Shown here in pieces: positions 1-8,816 of a stretch of DNA of 38,736 nucleotides. Within the stretch, counting starts at the first letter, position 1, and each line of letters begins with the position of its first letter. The translations under genes were made by a program, and so were the position numbers. The DNA is from Clostridia bacterium. GTDB taxonomy: Bacteria; Bacillota; Clostridia; TANB77; SIG350. The stretch spans positions 1 through 38,736 of the forward strand of contig JAQVRJ010000003.1 in assembly GCA_028701115.1 (NCBI GenBank), in the 5' to 3' direction. Below the pieces are notes generated by a model. The model was not told the DNA's origin and did no database searches. It worked only from the letters and a program-made list of their open reading frames with translations.

Positions 1-77
1 TCGTGTTGGTTTGACACTTACATTATACTGGATTGTCTATGTTTTTTATATAGTTTTTTTAAAAAAAGATAAAAAAC

Positions 78-109
78 TAGTAGGTAAATCTTTTATGATT
101 TGCCTACTA
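78..109 (-). terminator. Putative Rho-independent terminator downstream of the GltD-like gene
   Basis: 13-nt arms tagtaggtaaatc / gatttgcctacta (one mismatch on minus, G-U on plus), 6-nt loop, followed on the minus strand by GTTTTTTATC. Confidence 0.6.
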
Positions 110-185
110 ATATTTTACACTAACAAGTATTCTTATATATATAAAAATAAGTTATTGAAATTAACTTATTTAAAATCCAAATATT

Positions 186-1475
186 TTATGCATTTTCAAG
201 ATACTCCATTATGCTCTTTGCTGCTTCAATTCCACTTCTACCAGCAAAAGAAACTGTAGAACCTGAACAAGTAGCTAAATCTCCTCCAATGAAAATATGC
301 GGTTTATTAGTTCTATATTTTCTATCTACTTTAACATTTTTCCCTTCAATATCTACTCCTAATGCCTTAAATAGCTCTATATTTGCATTGTTTCCTATAC
401 ATTCAATTACCACATCTGCATTAACTGTATAATTACTACCTACTACAGGAAAAGCAATTCTTCTACCAGTTGAATCAATATCTCCTAAATCCATTTTAAT
501 ACATTCAACTTTTTTAACTATACCATTTTCATCGCCAATAAATCTAATTGGCAAGGATTGATATTCAAAAGTAATTCCATAATACTCCAATTCTTCTGCT
601 GCTTCTTTATTCATTGACATTTCTAATTTACTTCTTCTATATATAATAGTAACTTCTTTTGCAGTTAATTTTTTTGCAGTTATAGCAGCATCAAAAGCAG
701 CTTCTCCAGCTCCAACAACAATAACTTTCTTATCTTTAAAATCTTTTGATTGCAATACACCATCATTAAGATTAAAATGATATAAAAATTTCGAAACTGT
801 ATATATATTTTTTAAATCTTCACCTTCAGCACCTAACTTTGATGGTATCGATAATCCTATACCAAAATATATAGCTTTATACCCTTGATCTAACAAATCT
901 TCTTCAGTAACATCTTTTCCATATTCTGCATTATATTTAATATCTACACCCAATTTTAATAAATCTTTTTCTATAGATTGAATATTTTTTTTTGGTAACC
1001 TATAATATGGTATCCCATAACTTAGTAATCCTCCCAAAAATGATTCTTTTTCAAACATTGTAACATAATATCCATTATTGATTAATGTATATGCACACAT
1101 AATACTTGATGGACCTGTACCTATTAGTGCTACTTTTTCTTCATGAGTTATTTCAACTTTTTCTAATACCTTTTCATTATTTTCAGCTACATATCTTTCT
1201 AACTGTTTAATATTTATTGGATTATCTTTAGCATTCATAACACATGTTTTCATACAATATTTATACGATGGACATACATAACCACAAATCGTTGATAAAA
1301 AACTTGTTTTTAATAATTCATCATATGCTTCAGTTATATTATCCTCTTTTACAAGTTTAATAAAATTAGATATTTTATTTGAAAATGGGCAACCAACTGA
1401 ACACATAGGATTAGCGCAATTTAAACATCTTTTTGATTCTTTAAGAACATCATCTTTTTTAATATTCTCCTGCAT
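186..1475 (-). CDS. GltD-like NAD(P)-dependent oxidoreductase (glutamate synthase small-subunit family)
   Basis: 429 aa ORF; N-terminal Cys clusters (CLNCANPMCSVGCPF, CGYVCPSYKYCMKTC), GTGPSS and GAGEAAFDAA dinucleotide-binding motifs, C-terminal IFIGGDLATCSGSTVSFAGRSGIEAA. Confidence 0.85.
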   Translation of the reverse strand: MQENIKKDDVLKESKRCLNCANPMCSVGCPFSNKISNFIKLVKEDNITEAYDELLKTSFLSTICGYVCPSYKYCMKTCVMNAKDNPINIKQLERYVAENNEKVLEKVEITHEEKVALIGTGPSSIMCAYTLINNGYYVTMFEKESFLGGLLSYGIPYYRLPKKNIQSIEKDLLKLGVDIKYNAEYGKDVTEEDLLDQGYKAIYFGIGLSIPSKLGAEGEDLKNIYTVSKFLYHFNLNDGVLQSKDFKDKKVIVVGAGEAAFDAAITAKKLTAKEVTIIYRRSKLEMSMNKEAAEELEYYGITFEYQSLPIRFIGDENGIVKKVECIKMDLGDIDSTGRRIAFPVVGSNYTVNADVVIECIGNNANIELFKALGVDIEGKNVKVDRKYRTNKPHIFIGGDLATCSGSTVSFAGRSGIEAAKSIMEYLENA

Positions 1476-1484
1476 ATTCTCCTC

Positions 1485-4400
1485 CTATTTTTCATATATG
1501 ATAACATTAGAATCGCCAATAATATTTTTAATTTCACGTAAATTTTCTTTAGTAATATTAATATTATTTAACATCTTTTCTTCTTTACTTCGTAATAAGA
1601 CATTACAATTACCCTCTTCTACACTATTATTATTCAATATATTATTTACTTTGTCAAGCTGATCATTATTTAAATGTGAAAGCTTCATTTCTACAATATA
1701 ACCTTTTTTATTCAAATCTAGTATAGTCATTGTATTTACAATGATTTTAGGCACTTCATCTATTCTAACAGATAATTTACCTTTAATTTTAACAATATTA
1801 TCTATTTGAAGAATATTACTGTAATTCATATATACAAGTGGAAAAACAACTAATTCAACAATACCATATAAATCTTCTATAGATATAAAAGCCATTAACT
1901 GATTATTTTTTGTATTTAACATTTTTTTACCAACAATTATACCTGCATAATCTACTTCTTTTCCATCAACAACTTTTGTATTCTTTTCCTTCTCTTCTGA
2001 TTCTTCATATTCTAATATATCTAAACTAGTAATATTGGTTTGCTTTTCTATTTCAGCTCTATAATCGTCCAAAGGATGTCCAGATACGTATATACCTAAC
2101 ATTTCTTTTTCATTAGCTAACATTTCTTTTTTATTCTCATTCGCAATTTCATTATATGAATATTCTTCTTTTTTATCTTCTACATTCAGCATTGAAAACA
2201 TTGAAACTTGACCTTCAATATTTTTCTTTTCATCATTTGCAATACCATCTAATATATTTTCAAATGATGCAAGTAATGTTGCTCTGTTTTTGCCAAGCTC
2301 ATTAAACACACCTGCTTTTATTAAACTTTCTACACATTTCTTATTAACATTTTCTGAAGAAGTTCTCTTGCAAAAATCAATAAAATCTAAATATTTGCCA
2401 TTTTTTTCTCTTTCTGCAACAATAGCATCTACAGCACTTTCGCCTACATTTTTTATTGAATACATTCCAAACATAATATCATTATCATTAGCAATGAATT
2501 TTCCCATACTCAAATTTATACTTGGTTTTAATACTTCGATATTATTTTTTTTACAGTCATTAATATATGTAGATATTTTAACTTGATTACCTAAAAAGCT
2601 ATTTAATAATGCAGCCATATATTCAACATAATAATATCTTTTTAGATATGCTGTTTGATAAGCAACAACTGCATAACATGCTGCATGAGATTTATTAAAG
2701 GCATAATTTGCAAATTCAGCCATTTCATCAAATATCTTATTTGCAGATTTTTCATCAACATTATTCTTCATTGCCCCCGCAACAAATTTTTCTCTTTTTT
2801 TTACCATTACATCAATTTTCTTTTTTCCCATTGCTCTACGAACTAAATCTGCTTCACCTAAAGAATAATTAGCTAATTCTCTAAATATTTGCATAACCTG
2901 TTCTTGATAAACCATACACCCATATGTTACTTTCAAAATTGGTGCTAAACTTGGATGTGTATATTCAATATTATTGGGATGCAATTTATTTTTTATATAT
3001 CTTGGTATTTGATCCATTGGACCTGGTCTATATAACGCAACACCAGCTATTAAATCTTCTAAACTATCTGGTCTCAATTCTTTCATAAACTGTTTCATGC
3101 CATCACTTTCAAATTGAAACACACCTTCTGTTTTTCCCTCTGCCCAAAGTTTTAATACTTCTGGATCGTTCATATTCTTATCAAAAACCACATCAATATT
3201 TCTATTATGTTTAGCATTATCTATTGCATCTTGAATTACTGTTAATGTTCTTAATCCTAAAAAGTCCATTTTTAACAATCCTAATTCTTCAAGTATTGTC
3301 ATTGTATACTGTGTAACAACACCTGAATCAGATTTATATAATGGTACATATGAATCTACTGGATTCTTTGTAATTACTACACCAGCTGCATGTGTTGAAG
3401 CATGTCTTGGTAATCCTTCTAATACTTTTGAAATATCTATTACTTTCTTAATTTCTGCATCATTCTCATATAAAGCTTTTATTTCTGGATTCATTTCTAA
3501 TGCTTCATTTAATGATGTATTCATTGGTATCATCTTTGATAAACTATCTGTTTTGGCATAATCTACATTTAATACTCTTGCCACATCCTTTACAACAGCT
3601 CTTGAAGCTAATGTTCCAAATGTTATAATCTGAGCAACTCTATCTTGTCCATATTTTCTTCCAACATAATCAATAACCTCTTGCCTTCTTTCATAACAAA
3701 AATCTATATCAAAATCTGGCATACTTATTCTTTCTGGATTTAAAAATCTTTCGAACAATAATTTATATTTTAATGGATCTATATTAGTAATCTCCATACA
3801 ATATGCAGCTAAACTTCCTGCTCCGGATCCTCTACCAGGACCTACAATAATATTATTATCTTTAGCATAACGAATAAAATCCCAAACGATTAAAAAATAA
3901 TCTGTATACCCCATTTTTTGTATTATACTTAATTCATAATCTAATCTTTCTTGTATCTCTTTAGAAATATTTTCATATCTTTTATTTAGTCCATCTTGAC
4001 ACAATTTTATTAAATATTCTTCATGTGTAAATCCATCAGGCACTTTATAATCTGGCAATATTGTATGACCAAAATCAAATTCCACATTACATTTATCTGC
4101 AATTTCTAATGTATTTTCTAATGCTTCTGGTATATTAGAGAAATTTTCAAACATCTCATCTTGTGATTTAACAAAAAACTCATCTGTACCAAATTTCATT
4201 CTATCTTCGTCAATCATCTTTTTACCAGTTTGAATACATAGCAAAACTTCATGAGAATATGCATCTTCACGATTTAAATAATGTGCATCATTTGTTGCAA
4301 TAACTTTCACACCAAACTCATTAGCTAATTTTAATAACCCTTGATTTGCTTTTACTTGTTCAGATAATCCATTATGTTGAAGCTCTATATAGTAATCATC

Positions 4401-4901
4401 TTTACCAAATATATCTATATACTCTTGTACAGCACTTCTTGCTTTATTCATATTATTATTTAATATAGCGGTACTAACTTCACCTGCTAAACAAGCACTT
4501 GTACATATTAATCCTTTTGAATATTTTTTTAATATTTCTTTATCTATTCTTGGTTTATAATAATAACCTTCTGTAAAAGATAAAGATACTAACTTTATTA
4601 AATTTTGATATCCTTCATTATTTTTAGCAAGCAGAATTAAATGAGAATAAGTATTATCCACATTTGCTTCTTTATCTAATCTACTTCTTGGTGCTACATA
4701 TACCTCACAACCAATAATAGGTTTTATATTATTTGCTTTACATTCTTTATAAAATTCTACAGCTCCATACATAACACCATGATCAGTAATTGCTACTGCA
4801 GGCATTCCTAAATCCTTTACCTTTTTTACTAAATCTTTTATTCTATTAGCTCCATCCAAAAGACTATACTCTGTATGAACATGTAAGTGAACAAAATTCA
4901 T
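1485..4901 (-). CDS. dnaE: DNA polymerase III subunit alpha
   Basis: PHP domain start MNFVHLHVHTEYSLLDGANRI, GPGRGSGAGSLAAYCM, PDFDIDFCYERR, FAHRAGP-like RPGPMDQIPRYI. Start moved inward from the ORF-track start to the ATG at 4901, preceded by GAGGTGAAAG. Confidence 0.95.
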   Translation of the reverse strand: MNFVHLHVHTEYSLLDGANRIKDLVKKVKDLGMPAVAITDHGVMYGAVEFYKECKANNIKPIIGCEVYVAPRSRLDKEANVDNTYSHLILLAKNNEGYQNLIKLVSLSFTEGYYYKPRIDKEILKKYSKGLICTSACLAGEVSTAILNNNMNKARSAVQEYIDIFGKDDYYIELQHNGLSEQVKANQGLLKLANEFGVKVIATNDAHYLNREDAYSHEVLLCIQTGKKMIDEDRMKFGTDEFFVKSQDEMFENFSNIPEALENTLEIADKCNVEFDFGHTILPDYKVPDGFTHEEYLIKLCQDGLNKRYENISKEIQERLDYELSIIQKMGYTDYFLIVWDFIRYAKDNNIIVGPGRGSGAGSLAAYCMEITNIDPLKYKLLFERFLNPERISMPDFDIDFCYERRQEVIDYVGRKYGQDRVAQIITFGTLASRAVVKDVARVLNVDYAKTDSLSKMIPMNTSLNEALEMNPEIKALYENDAEIKKVIDISKVLEGLPRHASTHAAGVVITKNPVDSYVPLYKSDSGVVTQYTMTILEELGLLKMDFLGLRTLTVIQDAIDNAKHNRNIDVVFDKNMNDPEVLKLWAEGKTEGVFQFESDGMKQFMKELRPDSLEDLIAGVALYRPGPMDQIPRYIKNKLHPNNIEYTHPSLAPILKVTYGCMVYQEQVMQIFRELANYSLGEADLVRRAMGKKKIDVMVKKREKFVAGAMKNNVDEKSANKIFDEMAEFANYAFNKSHAACYAVVAYQTAYLKRYYYVEYMAALLNSFLGNQVKISTYINDCKKNNIEVLKPSINLSMGKFIANDNDIMFGMYSIKNVGESAVDAIVAEREKNGKYLDFIDFCKRTSSENVNKKCVESLIKAGVFNELGKNRATLLASFENILDGIANDEKKNIEGQVSMFSMLNVEDKKEEYSYNEIANENKKEMLANEKEMLGIYVSGHPLDDYRAEIEKQTNITSLDILEYEESEEKEKNTKVVDGKEVDYAGIIVGKKMLNTKNNQLMAFISIEDLYGIVELVVFPLVYMNYSNILQIDNIVKIKGKLSVRIDEVPKIIVNTMTILDLNKKGYIVEMKLSHLNNDQLDKVNNILNNNSVEEGNCNVLLRSKEEKMLNNINITKENLREIKNIIGDSNVIIYEK

Positions 4902-5159
4902 GTCTTTCACCTCGCATATATTATACTGTATATTAAGCAAAAAAAAAAGAAAAAAAACTAATTTCTTAATTTTTCTTTTATATATCATTTAATGCAATTT
5001 AATAGGATTAATCAGATCTTAAAATAACATTAAAAGCATGTAAAAGTATTACAGTATATAGCTTTAGCCATTTAATAACTAAAGCTTTTATGATTCATTT
5101 ATATATTTTTTTCAATAAATACTTTACATAATATTAAATAGGATTTAAAAAGTACATAA

Positions 5160-5465
5160 TTATTCATTATGCACTAGTTTTGCAATAACTTGTAATGCCT
5201 CTGCACATGTCTCAGAACTAATATTACTTATATTCCCATAAGTAAAATTATATTCATCATTTACCCAGTTTGCAAAATGTAAATCGAACTTGTTAGGATC
5301 AGCAGTAAAACCTACAGATGCCATTAACTTGTTTTTAAACATAATGCAAACTTGCTTTTCGAAAACACTTATGTATTCGATTTTGGGTTTGATAACTTCT
5401 AATTTAAAGTCATTAACAATACGTGAATGATTAGTTTGACATTCATTACCACAATATGCAATCAT
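5160..5465 (-). CDS. Hypothetical protein, 101 aa
   Basis: Intact ORF in an otherwise open intergenic region; no family recognised. Confidence 0.55.
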   Translation of the reverse strand: MIAYCGNECQTNHSRIVNDFKLEVIKPKIEYISVFEKQVCIMFKNKLMASVGFTADPNKFDLHFANWVNDEYNFTYGNISNISSETCAEALQVIAKLVHNE

Positions 5466-5571
5466 GATATATATATTATACCATTTTTAAAACAAAAATA
5501 CAATATAATAATTATATAATTGTCTCAAAATTAAATGAAAATAATATTAAAATGTTATACCTTTAAAAACC

Positions 5572-6348
5572 TTATTTTGACATTTCTGCCATAATGATAC
5601 TTGCCGCATTACTTACATTTAAAGATTCAACAGATTCATTCATTGGAATTACTATACTTTCATTAGAACAAGCTAAAACTTCATCAGATATACCGTTAGC
5701 TTCATTACCAATAATCAATATCCTCTTTATTGCATATTTAGTATCATAAATACTTTTTGCATTTATTAACGTAGATGCATATATTGTATAATCTTTTTTC
5801 TTGTCCATTAACCAATCATATCCATTATCTTCTAATAATATTATATTAATACTAAAAATATTACCCATCGTTGCTCTTAATACTTTTGAATTATATATAT
5901 CTGCACAACCTTTATTTAGTACTACTGTTTTAAAATTAAATGCTAATGCACTTCTAATTATTGTTCCAACATTTCCCGGATCTTGAATATTATCCAAAAA
6001 AATAATACTATCTGTTAATTGTTTTTCTTCTTTATTAATTTCTAATATGGATAAGATACCTTGTGGATTTTTCGTATCTGAAATGCTTTCAAATACATTA
6101 TCTGTTACATATATAACTATATCTTCATTTTTAGATATATATGAATCAATTACACCTGTATCAATCGAAATACTTTTTAACATATCATCACAAATAACTA
6201 TTGATACAATTTTTTGATTAGATAATATAGCTTCTTCTAATATTTTTACACCTTCAATAATATATTGTTTTAATTCTATTCTATACTTTTTATCATTTAA
6301 TTTTTTTATTTCTTTTATTTTATCATTACTGCTACTAGATATAATCAT
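5572..6348 (-). CDS. TrmH/SpoU-family RNA 2'-O-methyltransferase
   Basis: IFLDNIQDPGNVGTIIRSALAF, LIIGNEANGIS, SIVIPMNESVESLNVSNAASIIM motifs; start placed at the ATG after AGGAGGATATT rather than the ORF-track start at 6399. Confidence 0.9.
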   Translation of the reverse strand: MIISSSSNDKIKEIKKLNDKKYRIELKQYIIEGVKILEEAILSNQKIVSIVICDDMLKSISIDTGVIDSYISKNEDIVIYVTDNVFESISDTKNPQGILSILEINKEEKQLTDSIIFLDNIQDPGNVGTIIRSALAFNFKTVVLNKGCADIYNSKVLRATMGNIFSINIILLEDNGYDWLMDKKKDYTIYASTLINAKSIYDTKYAIKRILIIGNEANGISDEVLACSNESIVIPMNESVESLNVSNAASIIMAEMSK

Positions 6349-6389
6349 AATATCCTCCTCAATATATATAAGTATAGCATATAAATAAA

Positions 6390-6414
6390 AACAGAACAAG
6401 CTTATTGTTCTGTT
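6390..6414 (-). terminator. Rho-independent terminator downstream of the HAD hydrolase gene
   Basis: Perfect 10-bp stem AACAGAACAA/TTGTTCTGTT, 5-nt loop, followed by TTT on the minus strand. Confidence 0.75.
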
Positions 6415-6420
6415 TAGTAA

Positions 6421-7146
6421 TCACAATTTGTTTATCAATTCTTTCAAACTATTAACAACCATAATCGGCTCATATTGTTTAGGTAATGCTTCATCATTAC
6501 GATTAAACCAACAAGAATCTATACGAGCATTCATTCCTCCTTGGACGTCTGACTTCAAAGAATCTCCTATTATTAGCAATTTTTCATTATTATGAAAATT
6601 CAAATATTCTTTTAACTCTTCAAAATACTCTTTACTAGGTTTTGTTACTGTTTGTCTTGTCATATCTGCAGAAAAAATATTATCTACAAAATCTAAACAA
6701 TCTATCTTTTTTAATTTTGATTTTACAGCTGAATTTGCTCCATTTGTTGCTATTACTAATTTGTATTTATCATGCAAATAATTTAATACTTCATAAGCAC
6801 CATCTATTGGAACAACAATTTCCTTTAAACTTGCTAAAAACAGGTCATTTATTTCAAAAGCTTTTTCTAATGTTATTTTATCATTAAAATACATTTTATA
6901 TCTTAAGCTCACAACATAATTAATAAAAAGTTCTTGTGGACTTTGATATTCTTTTGGAACAATTATTCTTTTTTCATAAAAATCTATCCAAAATTTATCA
7001 TCCAAATCACACCACTTTTTAAAGCCTTCTTCAGAATATTTTTCGCCAACTAATTCAACCATTTTAGTATATGCATGGCGAACATTTTCTAAATTATCTA
7101 TCAATGTATCATCTAAATCAAATAAAATCATTTCGTACTTACTCAT
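6421..7146 (-). CDS. HAD-superfamily hydrolase (YjjG-like)
   Basis: ILFDLDDTLIDN, VIATNGANS, KPSKEYFEELKE, LIIGDSLKSDVQGGMNA motifs. Confidence 0.85.
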   Translation of the reverse strand: MSKYEMILFDLDDTLIDNLENVRHAYTKMVELVGEKYSEEGFKKWCDLDDKFWIDFYEKRIIVPKEYQSPQELFINYVVSLRYKMYFNDKITLEKAFEINDLFLASLKEIVVPIDGAYEVLNYLHDKYKLVIATNGANSAVKSKLKKIDCLDFVDNIFSADMTRQTVTKPSKEYFEELKEYLNFHNNEKLLIIGDSLKSDVQGGMNARIDSCWFNRNDEALPKQYEPIMVVNSLKELINKL

Positions 7147-7244
7147 AATTAACCTCTTTACTAATTTATTATATAATAATTCTATTAATTTGTAAAGATT
7201 TATATAATTTCTATCCGACTATATAATTCTAATAAAATTATTTT

Positions 7245-7596
7245 TGGTGGAGATGAGGAGAATCGAACTCCTGTCCAATAACCCTTCCATACAAAATTCT
7301 CCGAGTGCAGTTTATTTTTTTATTTCATATATTACAGTTAAATAAACAAAAATGTATTATACTAGTTTCTGGTTTACCCTCTATTATAGAAACATCTAAT
7401 AGATTCCTTGTCACTAAGTTGACACCTATTAAAGTCCGTGACTTACAATAACAGATGTGCTACGCTATTAGGCAGCAAGTGCAAAACTTTTATTATTATT
7501 TGCGTTTATATTTATTTATCGTTGTTTAAAGTGGACTACGATCACCACTACTCGCTATTCATATTTCTGAATCACTGTCGAAACCTTTACATCCCC
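7245..7596 (-). ncRNA. ssrA: Transfer-messenger RNA (tmRNA)
   Basis: 5' end GGGGATGTAAAGGTTTCGACAG, 3' end GGACAGGAGTTCGATTCTCCTCATCTCCACCA. Tag ORF on minus, 7503 to 7468: GCA AAT AAT AAT AAA AGT TTT GCA CTT GCT GCC TAA = ANNNKSFALAA, followed by a second stop (TAG). Confidence 0.97.
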
Positions 7597-7606
7597 GTAT
7601 ATATAT

Positions 7607-7635
7607 ATTATACAATTATTATGTGCAAATTACAA
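7607..7635 (-). promoter_or_regulatory. Promoter of ssrA
   Basis: TTGTAA - 17 nt - TATAAT on the minus strand, upstream of the tmRNA 5' end. Confidence 0.6.
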
Positions 7636-7689
7636 GAATTTGTCACATTATTATTTAAAAACAAATATAACTATTTTAAAAAAATAAAA

Positions 7690-7713
7690 AATAAAAGGTT
7701 TTAACCTTTTATT
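7690..7713 (-). terminator. Terminator at the end of the nrdD-nrdG-FTR cluster
   Basis: Perfect 11-bp stem AATAAAAGGTT/AACCTTTTATT with T-rich tail on minus; overlaps the stop codon of the FTR-like gene. Confidence 0.8.
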
Positions 7714-7888
7714 CTTTTGGTATGTATAGTTTACAACAACAATTTTTATCATCTAAAAATTTTGTACATGGACATAATGTTGTATCGTCTTCTTTTATTT
7801 GACATGGACAATGTCCTTCTTTTCTAAATATACCTTCAATTATTTTTGCAACATGTTCCTTATCTGGATTTAATCTAAAACCTTGCAT
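7709..7888 (-). CDS. Ferredoxin:thioredoxin reductase catalytic-subunit-like protein
   Basis: MQGFRLNPDKEHVAKIIEGIFRKEGHCPCQ...LCPCTKF...CCCKL: CPC-x-CPC-x-CxC pattern of FTR catalytic chains. Start placed at the internal ATG (GTAGGTGAGTGT ATG). Confidence 0.8.
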   Translation of the reverse strand: MQGFRLNPDKEHVAKIIEGIFRKEGHCPCQIKEDDTTLCPCTKFLDDKNCCCKLYIPKE

Positions 7889-7896
7889 ACACTCAC

Positions 7897-8565
7897 CTAC
7901 TTTACTTTTAAATTTGTATAAATAATTTTCCCACATTCTTCTTTTATTTCTACTAGCTCTTCTTGTGTATATTGTTCTTTAACCGTAGCTGAACCAACAT
8001 ATTGATATTGTTGTATAGTATAATCTTGAACACCTATTCCTTTTAAAAGTTTAGCTATTTTAATACAATCTTCTTTCTTTACTTCAGGTGGAAACATTGT
8101 TGTTCTTACTTGAAATTCTTTATTATTATCCACAGCTAATTTAATTGTTTTAATTATATCATCTACATTTACTTCTACATTGCATATACTACTATATTTT
8201 TCTTTGCTCGTTTTAAAATCTATTCCTAAAAAAGATATCTCTTCAATATTTTTTTCTACTACATCAGGATTACTTCCGTTAGTATGTATTCCAACTTTAA
8301 ATCCTTCCATATATAACTTTTGAACTATATCTGTAAACTCAGGACTACAAGTACATTCTCCACCACTTAAAATAATATGCTGTATAAAATCTTTTCTTTC
8401 AATTAGTTTTGGTAATATCTCTTTATCAAAATCTATTGGTTGCATTTTAACTAATTCTCTATTATAGCAAAATTTACATTCAAAATTACATGTTCCAAAA
8501 AACAATACAGAACACACATGATTAGGGCAATCTACCATACTAGTCCAAATTACTTGCGTAATCAT
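7897..8565 (-). CDS. nrdG: Anaerobic ribonucleoside-triphosphate reductase activating protein (radical SAM)
   Basis: CNFECKFCYN radical-SAM CxxxCxxC motif, LSGGECTCSPEF; directly downstream of nrdD and a glutaredoxin-like gene. Confidence 0.88.
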   Translation of the reverse strand: MITQVIWTSMVDCPNHVCSVLFFGTCNFECKFCYNRELVKMQPIDFDKEILPKLIERKDFIQHIILSGGECTCSPEFTDIVQKLYMEGFKVGIHTNGSNPDVVEKNIEEISFLGIDFKTSKEKYSSICNVEVNVDDIIKTIKLAVDNNKEFQVRTTMFPPEVKKEDCIKIAKLLKGIGVQDYTIQQYQYVGSATVKEQYTQEELVEIKEECGKIIYTNLKVK

Positions 8566-8813
8566 AATACTTTACCTAAAATGTTCATAGCTAATTCTTG
8601 AACATTTCCACCAATTACTTGGTTATCAAATTCTACTGCCGGAGTAGCTTCTATATCATTAAATATCATTTTAGCTTTTGCTGCAGATGCTTCAGTCGTT
8701 CCTGCATTAACATCTAATTCAGTATATTCTATATTATTTGCTTTTAATAAATTTTTCAACTCTAAACAATTTGGACAATTTTGTTGTGTATATACTTTAA
8801 ACATATTATTCAC
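8562..8813 (-). CDS. Glutaredoxin/NrdH-like redoxin
   Basis: VYTQQNCPNCLELKNLLKANNIEYTELDV and TPAVEFDNQVIGG thioredoxin-fold motifs (CPNC active site); overlaps nrdG by 4 nt. Confidence 0.85.
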   Translation of the reverse strand: MNNMFKVYTQQNCPNCLELKNLLKANNIEYTELDVNAGTTEASAAKAKMIFNDIEATPAVEFDNQVIGGNVQELAMNILGKVL

Positions 8814-8816
8814 TCC

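Noticed and set aside
5060-5086. AGCTTTAG/CTAAAGCT inverted repeat in the dnaE upstream region
   Set aside because: 8-bp stem without a U-tract on the minus strand where a terminator would be needed; could be chance in AT-rich DNA.
7438-7704. 88-aa plus-strand ORF
   Set aside because: Overlaps tmRNA on the opposite strand; no supporting signal.
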